DNA of 28,734 bases from an uncultured Prevotella sp. (GTDB lineage Bacteria; Bacteroidota; Bacteroidia; Bacteroidales; Bacteroidaceae): NCBI GenBank assembly GCA_937895845.1, contig CALBLK010000049.1, positions 1 through 28,734 of the forward strand. Reading direction: 5' to 3'. Under the pieces are notes generated by a model, which was given only the letters and a program-made list of their open reading frames with translations, did no database searches and was not told where the DNA came from. Position 1 is the first letter of the stretch, and each line of letters begins with the position of its first letter. The position numbers and the translations under genes are program-made. Shown in pieces: positions 25,841-28,734 of the stretch.

Positions 25841-25882
25841 GAAAGTGCATGGCACTGCAACACGTTGTGAAGATTTGTATGT

Positions 25883-28084
25883 TCATTGTCTGTTGACAAT
25901 CACACATTCCTCCAACATGTCAAATGTCGTATCTACAAATGTGTAGCCAATCATCTTTGCCGCATCTATCGGTTGGTATTCTGCATATTGCTTGCGAACA
26001 TACCTAAGTTCAAAAGCCAGGCGGAGAGCCTTGCTGTCGGCATCATCCTCATTCGCTTGCTTGGCTTCTCTTCCTGTGACAGTCCGCACCCTTGTAATCT
26101 CATACACATCACGTATTCCTTTTCCTTTGATGTATGGCATGAAGAAGTGGAGATCTTGCAGGGCGATAGTTGTTGGGAACTGTTTGCCTGTATAGTAAAG
26201 GGTCGCCGTTCCGTCTGCGAACGCTTGGTATTGCCTGTTGTCTTCCTTGACCAACCCGATGAGCACACGGTTGCCAACCTCTACATACGCGCCCTTTTGC
26301 GGTATGACATGGGCAATGGTCTCGTATGACTTGGTGTGGATGAGTTCCGCTATAAACCTTTCCAAGAGTTTCCTGTTCTCCACATCCTTTGGACGAAGAG
26401 GAAAAGCGCCGATATTCACTTCCTTGATGGTCTTGTAGAACTTTGACACTGCCACATCATCAGGCTCACCGTCACCGGGAAAGAGAATGTAACCGCCTAT
26501 GACCTCTTTCTTCAAGGCGTTGGCAGCATAGTCCCTGTAGTATATGGCATCACGGTAGCGGTGCATCTGGTTGATGGCATCCTCCGGCGGCACATCCACA
26601 CCCTTGTCCTTGCCGTCTATGCGATATTTTGCATCAAAGAGATAGGTCATCCTCATGCCTTGGAGCAAGTCGTTCTTGGTGAGCTGCAACACAATGTCTG
26701 GCTTCTGTGGCACAGTTGGCACCACCAGGTCTTTCATCCCCACATTGTCATTCACCTCGCCGGCATTCTTGGGATTATAGACCAACTCCGCCAGCTCCAC
26801 GCCATCCTTGCGGAACAATATGCGCGAGTGTTCGCCCTTGCCAAGCTCCCAAGAGAAGATGCCGTTCATCTCCATACGGTTGCGGTGCTCCACATCCTCA
26901 TTCTCCAAATGCAACTGTTCCTTTACGATATGGCTCACCTCTATGAAGCACCATATCTCATAGAGCGTGGCTATGTCCTTGGTCTGCAAGCGATAAAGCC
27001 CGTCGTTCAAGGAGTAGGCTCTTCGCAGCAAGTTCCATGTGCGGTACACCTGACTGTAGCCTGTTGCCCGCTGGAGCACCATGCTCTCTTGGTTCATTCC
27101 CTTGTATCTTCCTACAGTTCGGAAGAACGGATGGTGTTGCAGCCGCTTCAATGTTTCCGAGGTGGCAAGCATGGCTTCCTTCATCGTTTCCGATGCGGTC
27201 TTTACTGCCTCTATGCGCTGGCGCAGCTCCTCATACCGCTTGCCTATCTGCTGAAGGGCAAACTTCAGGAAGCGGTTCTCCTGCGTGTCGTTCGACTGTA
27301 CCTGTTGCTCCACACGATAGAGGTAGGCCGGTTCCTTGCGGTGTTCGGCCAAGCGGTTCTCTATGTTATGGGGAGTTTGCTTCAGCTTGTCAGCTCTCAG
27401 ATACACCTCCTCGCCATGAAGCCTGTGGCGAGGGCGGTCTACGATACTTTTGCAGGCCTTTATGAATTTCCGCTGCTCTTCTTCAAACACGCTCCACCAT
27501 ACGATGTCGGGATGCTCGCCGTTTTGGTCGGGCGAGAAACCATGAAACGTGCGTCGCAAATAGTCCAGCGACAACATGCGGTACTCTCGCTCTATATCCT
27601 CCACGATGGCACGCCAATGTTCGTGATAGTCGAGCTTCGTGCTCAGCACTTCAAAGCCGAAGCGGAAAGTCCTTGTCTCTTTGCCAACCTTATAGATAAT
27701 CTGTATCTCACTTCGCCCTATCTCGTTCTTGTAGTTGATGAATCCAGCCAAGATATGGCGGCGAAAGGTGAAGCGGTCGTTGTCGTTCTGCAGGATGGAA
27801 CCAAACTGGGCTTCTTTCACATAGTCCTTGAACTCTATCCATATTGGATAGTCTGCATTGTCAAAGAATGTGGCTGGAGCCGGAACACCTTGCTCAATGT
27901 CTGTTTCATGGTTGGCATCCATTGTACGCTTTACCGACACGACTCCTTCCGACCACGAGTAAGTGGAGTAGAGCTTGTCCTCGCCCACATTGCTTTTGGC
28001 TTTGCTCCAAATACTGTCGAACTTCGTGCATTCGACAATCATCGTGAAGTCTCTGTGCTCAACGGTCAGGAGTTCGATCTGCAT
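25883..28084 (-). CDS. DUF2357 / PD-(D/E)XK nuclease, McrC-like partner of the adjacent McrB-like ATPase
   Basis: The 733-residue protein has an N-terminal beta-rich region (to about 150). A helical middle region with coiled-coil character follows (about 200-310). The nuclease domain is near 370-540, with LYEIWCF (E376), KPDIVLQL (D463), YLFDAKYR (D484, K486) and INQMHRYRDA, the order expected for a PD-(D/E)XK fold. The family is known as DUF2357 and is paired with McrB-like GTPases/ATPases in McrBC-related type IV restriction systems that cut modified or foreign DNA. The C-terminus (about 600-733) shows no named domain. Its ATG at 28084 is 6 bases after the stop of the McrB-like gene, with GGAG about 12 bases ahead, so the two are one operon. 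Confidence 0.87.
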   Translation of the reverse strand: MQIELLTVEHRDFTMIVECTKFDSIWSKAKSNVGEDKLYSTYSWSEGVVSVKRTMDANHETDIEQGVPAPATFFDNADYPIWIEFKDYVKEAQFGSILQNDNDRFTFRRHILAGFINYKNEIGRSEIQIIYKVGKETRTFRFGFEVLSTKLDYHEHWRAIVEDIEREYRMLSLDYLRRTFHGFSPDQNGEHPDIVWWSVFEEEQRKFIKACKSIVDRPRHRLHGEEVYLRADKLKQTPHNIENRLAEHRKEPAYLYRVEQQVQSNDTQENRFLKFALQQIGKRYEELRQRIEAVKTASETMKEAMLATSETLKRLQHHPFFRTVGRYKGMNQESMVLQRATGYSQVYRTWNLLRRAYSLNDGLYRLQTKDIATLYEIWCFIEVSHIVKEQLHLENEDVEHRNRMEMNGIFSWELGKGEHSRILFRKDGVELAELVYNPKNAGEVNDNVGMKDLVVPTVPQKPDIVLQLTKNDLLQGMRMTYLFDAKYRIDGKDKGVDVPPEDAINQMHRYRDAIYYRDYAANALKKEVIGGYILFPGDGEPDDVAVSKFYKTIKEVNIGAFPLRPKDVENRKLLERFIAELIHTKSYETIAHVIPQKGAYVEVGNRVLIGLVKEDNRQYQAFADGTATLYYTGKQFPTTIALQDLHFFMPYIKGKGIRDVYEITRVRTVTGREAKQANEDDADSKALRLAFELRYVRKQYAEYQPIDAAKMIGYTFVDTTFDMLEECVIVNRQ

Positions 28085-28090
28085 CGCCTT

Positions 28091-28734
28091 TTAGCTCCAA
28101 AAACTTGTGTAACCCGAACCGCGTTTGTCTTTCATCTCCTTCAGCTTTGCCAAGGATATGGATTCTATCGTATCTTCATCTCCCGACACAGCCCTCAGCC
28201 CATTTTCAATTACTTTGCTCAAATTGTCAAGAAACTCGCCGCTTACCTTTGTGTCGTCACCCTCAATGCGTGACAGCACTTTCATGCTGGTTATCTCGTC
28301 CAGCGCGCGGGCCACGACATAACCTTGCTTCAAGTCATTGCCGTTCTCATCTTTGCAATACGGCAAGTTGTTCACCACATAGAGCAGGAACTCGTTGCGT
28401 GTGCGATAGGCAACCTTGAATGGCTTTCCTTCCAGAGCTGCATTTACTTTTTGCAGATAGTCAAGTGCGATGTCGCAAACATCCTTGTTGGCTGCATACA
28501 CATCAACGCCTTCAACGGCATAGCCTATAAGTTCTGCCCTGCCGAGCTTGCCAATTTGCTCATTGCGCTCAGTCAAGCCTCCATGCAAGTCAACCTCGTT
28601 CATCTCGATGGTCATGGCACGGTCGAGCACCTTGCGGGAGAACGAGAAGGTTGTCTCGTCCATATTCACCGTACCCACAACTATGAGGTTTTGAGGGATG
28701 CAGATGCCTTCCTCATTGAATTGTTTGCGAATGT
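28091..28734 (-). CDS. McrB-like AAA+ ATPase, C-terminal part only (cut off by the window edge)
   Basis: The frame stays open to the window edge, adding residues such as FNEEGICIPQNLIVVGTVNM before the GTG at 28678, so that GTG is internal. About 214 residues are visible. They contain the end of the AAA+ core: the beta strand and sensor 1 (LIVVGTVNMDE) and the following FSFSRKVLDRAMTIEM with a candidate arginine finger. This is the arrangement in McrB-family GTPases/ATPases. Walker A and B and any N-terminal DNA- or modification-binding domain lie outside. The helical C-terminal lid ends in SGYTSFWS. Together with the DUF2357 nuclease it forms a McrBC-type defence pair; what DNA feature it recognises cannot be seen here. 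Confidence 0.8.
   Translation of the reverse strand, partial: IRKQFNEEGICIPQNLIVVGTVNMDETTFSFSRKVLDRAMTIEMNEVDLHGGLTERNEQIGKLGRAELIGYAVEGVDVYAANKDVCDIALDYLQKVNAALEGKPFKVAYRTRNEFLLYVVNNLPYCKDENGNDLKQGYVVARALDEITSMKVLSRIEGDDTKVSGEFLDNLSKVIENGLRAVSGDEDTIESISLAKLKEMKDKRGSGYTSFWS

Noticed and set aside
25844..25856. Inverted repeat AGTGC-ATG-GCACT after trmD as a terminator
   Set aside because: The stem is only 5 base pairs with a 3-base loop and no T-run follows, so it may be chance.
25885..25900. Hairpin ATTGTC-TGTT-GACAAT between trmD and the DUF2357 gene
   Set aside because: A perfect 6-bp stem, but it overlaps the last codons of the nuclease gene and has no T-run on either strand; too weak to call a terminator.
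26561..28273. 570-residue plus-strand open frame opposite the DUF2357 nuclease gene
   Set aside because: It is the antisense shadow of the nuclease gene, with unusual composition (rich in His, Leu, Val) and no recognisable motif.

Overview
The window looks like a chromosomal segment from a Bacteroidota bacterium, most likely of the Prevotella group (inference). The grounds are: promoters of the Bacteroidota type (TTG, about 19-20 bases, then TAnnTTTG) upstream of several genes, weak or absent Shine-Dalgarno sequences, a TonB-dependent receptor, a DUF4348-like lipoprotein, the cysteine-containing PheS insertion, and a fused Nfn-type flavoenzyme. Species cannot be fixed from the sequence alone. 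No tRNA, rRNA, insertion sequence or CRISPR array was seen.

Layout. Left edge, plus strand: the 3' part of hemW. Converging on it is a long minus-strand run, in transcription order: a zinc-ribbon protein (16319-15429), a Ser/Thr kinase with five C-terminal membrane helices (15445-12476), a protein with four tandem CbbX-type AAA+ modules (12467-9156), a zinc-ribbon/FHA protein (9154-8552) and a PP2C phosphatase (8466-7714). Then come metA, a U32-family protein, a lipoprotein with SH3-like and membrane parts, a TonB-dependent receptor and an M15 zinc peptidase. Most junctions are overlaps or gaps of a few bases. The first five genes form a kinase/phosphatase/phosphopeptide-reader/ATPase signalling cassette under a strong-looking promoter at 16351-16380. 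This is the best candidate for an undescribed system here.

The 516-base divergent intergenic region (16320-16835) holds that promoter, two small tandem duplications, and the promoter for the plus-strand pair of a fused NfnA/NfnB-type oxidoreductase and tex. Next, on the minus strand, are a DUF4348-like lipoprotein, murB and a PhnP-like MBL hydrolase. They diverge from pheS and trmD on the plus strand, and two promoters lie back to back between them.

Right edge, minus strand: a DUF2357 PD-(D/E)XK nuclease and the C-terminal end of a McrB-like AAA+ protein, i.e. a McrBC-related defence pair. It converges on trmD and continues beyond the window.

How the genes may work together. In the signalling cassette the membrane-anchored kinase would phosphorylate partners, the FHA protein would read phosphothreonine, PP2C would reset the state, and the AAA+ protein would remodel a target. 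Zinc ribbons begin three of the five proteins and may be shared docking modules. These roles come from domain families; the target and signal are unknown.
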